64,000 bases of DNA from CAZZKG01 sp964654825 (GTDB lineage: Bacteria; Gemmatimonadota; CAZMKB01): assembly GCA_964654825.1 (NCBI GenBank), contig CAZZKG010000009.1:1-64000 (forward strand), given 5' to 3'. The position numbers and the translations under genes are program-made. This document shows, piece after piece, positions 63,046 to 64,000 of the stretch. The notes under the pieces were generated by a model that saw only the letters and a list, made by a program, of their open reading frames with translations, was not told the DNA's origin and did not search any database. Numbering within the stretch: the stretch's first letter is position 1; each line of letters begins with the position of its first letter.

Positions 63046-64000
63046 CTATCGGAGAACGGACATCTTCCTGGTATAAACCGCATCATTTGTTTGCAGTGTT
63101 GTGAAGTAGATACCCGATGCGACCGGCCGGCCGCTGGCGTCTCTGCCGTCCCAGACCAGCCGGTGGCGGCCCGGTTCCACCTCGCCGTCGAGGAGTCTTC
63201 TCACGAGGTGCCCCCGCACGTCGTAGATCGAAAGCTCGACCCGGGTCTTACCGCCTGTATCGGGCACATCGAACCCGATGGTGGTCTGCGGGTTGAACGG
63301 ATTCGGGTAGTTCTGGTGAAGGGCGAAGTCGGCGGGAAGGGATCCTCCTCGAGGACCGTCGCTCCCGATGCCGCTCAGAGTGGAGTCTTCGATGATGGTC
63401 ATGATCGTATTGATGGGAAGGTCCCGCTCGATCTGGACGATACCGGAAGGCCAGCGGATCGTGAGGCTGTCGGGCTGTCGGTCCTCGAGGCCAAAGTGAA
63501 GGCGTTTCACCAGCCCGGACGATCCGTGGACCGCCCATGTGCTGCTCGTTCCGCCCTCGTGGAGGGTCGCGACGGCACCGACGGCGGACCGGTTCGAGAC
63601 GGTCCCCTCGAGGTCGACCTCGAGCCAGTCGTTCGTGAAGTCGCCGGGGAACCCGGCCGAGAGCCAGACTCCCCTCCAGAATACGTCCAGGAGGCCGTCT
63701 TCGTTCACGTCACAGAGGGACATGTCCTCCCGCGCCTGCATCTTCTCATCGAGGAATCCCCGGGCGTCGAAGTACAATCGGTCGGGTTTCATGAGGAAGT
63801 AATTACTTGAACAGAAGATATCAGGCAATCCATCGGCATTCAGATCCCCGGCGTGAGCTTCATAACTATCAGATGAGTTATCCACTCCATAGGTCTGTGA
63901 TGCATCGGTGAAATGGCCCCGGCCGTCGTTTATCATGATGAAGAGACCACCCGATGATCCTGAGGCCGAGATGATGAGGTCGAGATCCAGATCGGCGTCA
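63046..64000 (-). CDS. Secreted FG-GAP/ASPIC protein with FlgD-like C-terminal domain, 5' end beyond the window
   Basis: The frame is open to the right edge, so the N-terminus is missing; about 317 residues are visible. Near the visible start are FG-GAP/VCBS calcium-loop repeats (DADLDLDLIISA, DLNADGLPDIF, DVNEDGLLDVF). Next comes an ASPIC/UnbV domain (NDWLEVDLEGTVSNRSAVGAVATL, LHFGLEDRQPDSLTIRWPSG). The last 90 residues are the FlgD-like Ig domain (FALHQNYPNPFNPQTTI, SIYDVRGHLVRRLLDG, SGIYFTTL). That C-terminus is a surface sorting or anchoring module in many FCB-related candidate phyla. Confidence 0.9.
   Translation of the reverse strand, partial: DADLDLDLIISASGSSGGLFIMINDGRGHFTDASQTYGVDNSSDSYEAHAGDLNADGLPDIFCSSNYFLMKPDRLYFDARGFLDEKMQAREDMSLCDVNEDGLLDVFWRGVWLSAGFPGDFTNDWLEVDLEGTVSNRSAVGAVATLHEGGTSSTWAVHGSSGLVKRLHFGLEDRQPDSLTIRWPSGIVQIERDLPINTIMTIIEDSTLSGIGSDGPRGGSLPADFALHQNYPNPFNPQTTIGFDVPDTGGKTRVELSIYDVRGHLVRRLLDGEVEPGRHRLVWDGRDASGRPVASGIYFTTLQTNDAVYTRKMSVLR

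Overview
The window looks like a chromosomal segment of an uncultured Gram-negative bacterium from one of the deep candidate phyla near the FCB group (Krumholzibacteriota, Eisenbacteria or Latescibacteria type). This is inference. It rests on an FG-GAP/ASPIC protein ending in a FlgD-like C-terminal sorting domain, a DUF5916 protein, SBBP and Asp-box propellers, many lipoprotein signals, periplasmic PpiC/SurA chaperones, and fairly high GC core genes. A run of 100 N flanked by an identical 55-base sequence shows that it is a draft scaffold. No rRNA, tRNA, CRISPR array or phage was seen.

Layout. 1-1.9 kb: a truncated lipoprotein gene and a broken serine beta-lactamase-like gene. 1.9-10.2 kb (minus): a complete F1Fo ATP synthase operon (atpZ, atpI-like, B, E, F, H, A, G, D, C) behind a small membrane protein. 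10.3-22.4 kb: a MATE exporter, an SBBP propeller, a DUF5916 outer-membrane protein, a lipoprotein / ECF sigma / anti-sigma cluster, an SLC12-like transporter, a YXWGXW lipoprotein and an ArfB-like release factor. 22.6-29.1 kb: a MITE-like palindromic element directly before an isoleucyl-tRNA synthetase with altered signature motifs, an AAA/DUF4143 ATPase, and a phosphodiesterase-family lipoprotein cut short next to the scaffold gap. 29.4-45.3 kb: a long plus-strand run of moxR, DUF58, batA-like, mfd, three PpiC/SurA foldases, pdxA, ftsE, a fused ftsX-envC gene and holB. 45.5-49.1 kb: cspA, an orphan corrinoid protein behind a structured leader, and an EF-G paralogue. 49.2-56 kb: secreted proteins, including three tandem Asp-box propeller paralogues. 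56.5-62.7 kb: a signalling group made of a TPR-HD-GYP protein, an XRE regulator with an operator-like palindrome, a candidate small RNA, and a TPR sigma-54 activator preceded by a small exported protein. 63-64 kb: a truncated FG-GAP/ASPIC secreted protein.

Most interesting points: the FtsX-EnvC single-polypeptide fusion with a degenerate LytM domain and a noncanonical FtsE partner; the GXHH-type IleRS; the promoter-to-terminator small-RNA candidate at about 59.2 kb; the structured leader before the corrinoid protein; and seven GGGGGTC copies in the leader of the sigma-54 regulator operon. Many intergenic regions carry near-perfect TTGACA-17-TATAAT promoters. Several also carry short two-copy tandem repeats beside the -35 or over the -10 element.
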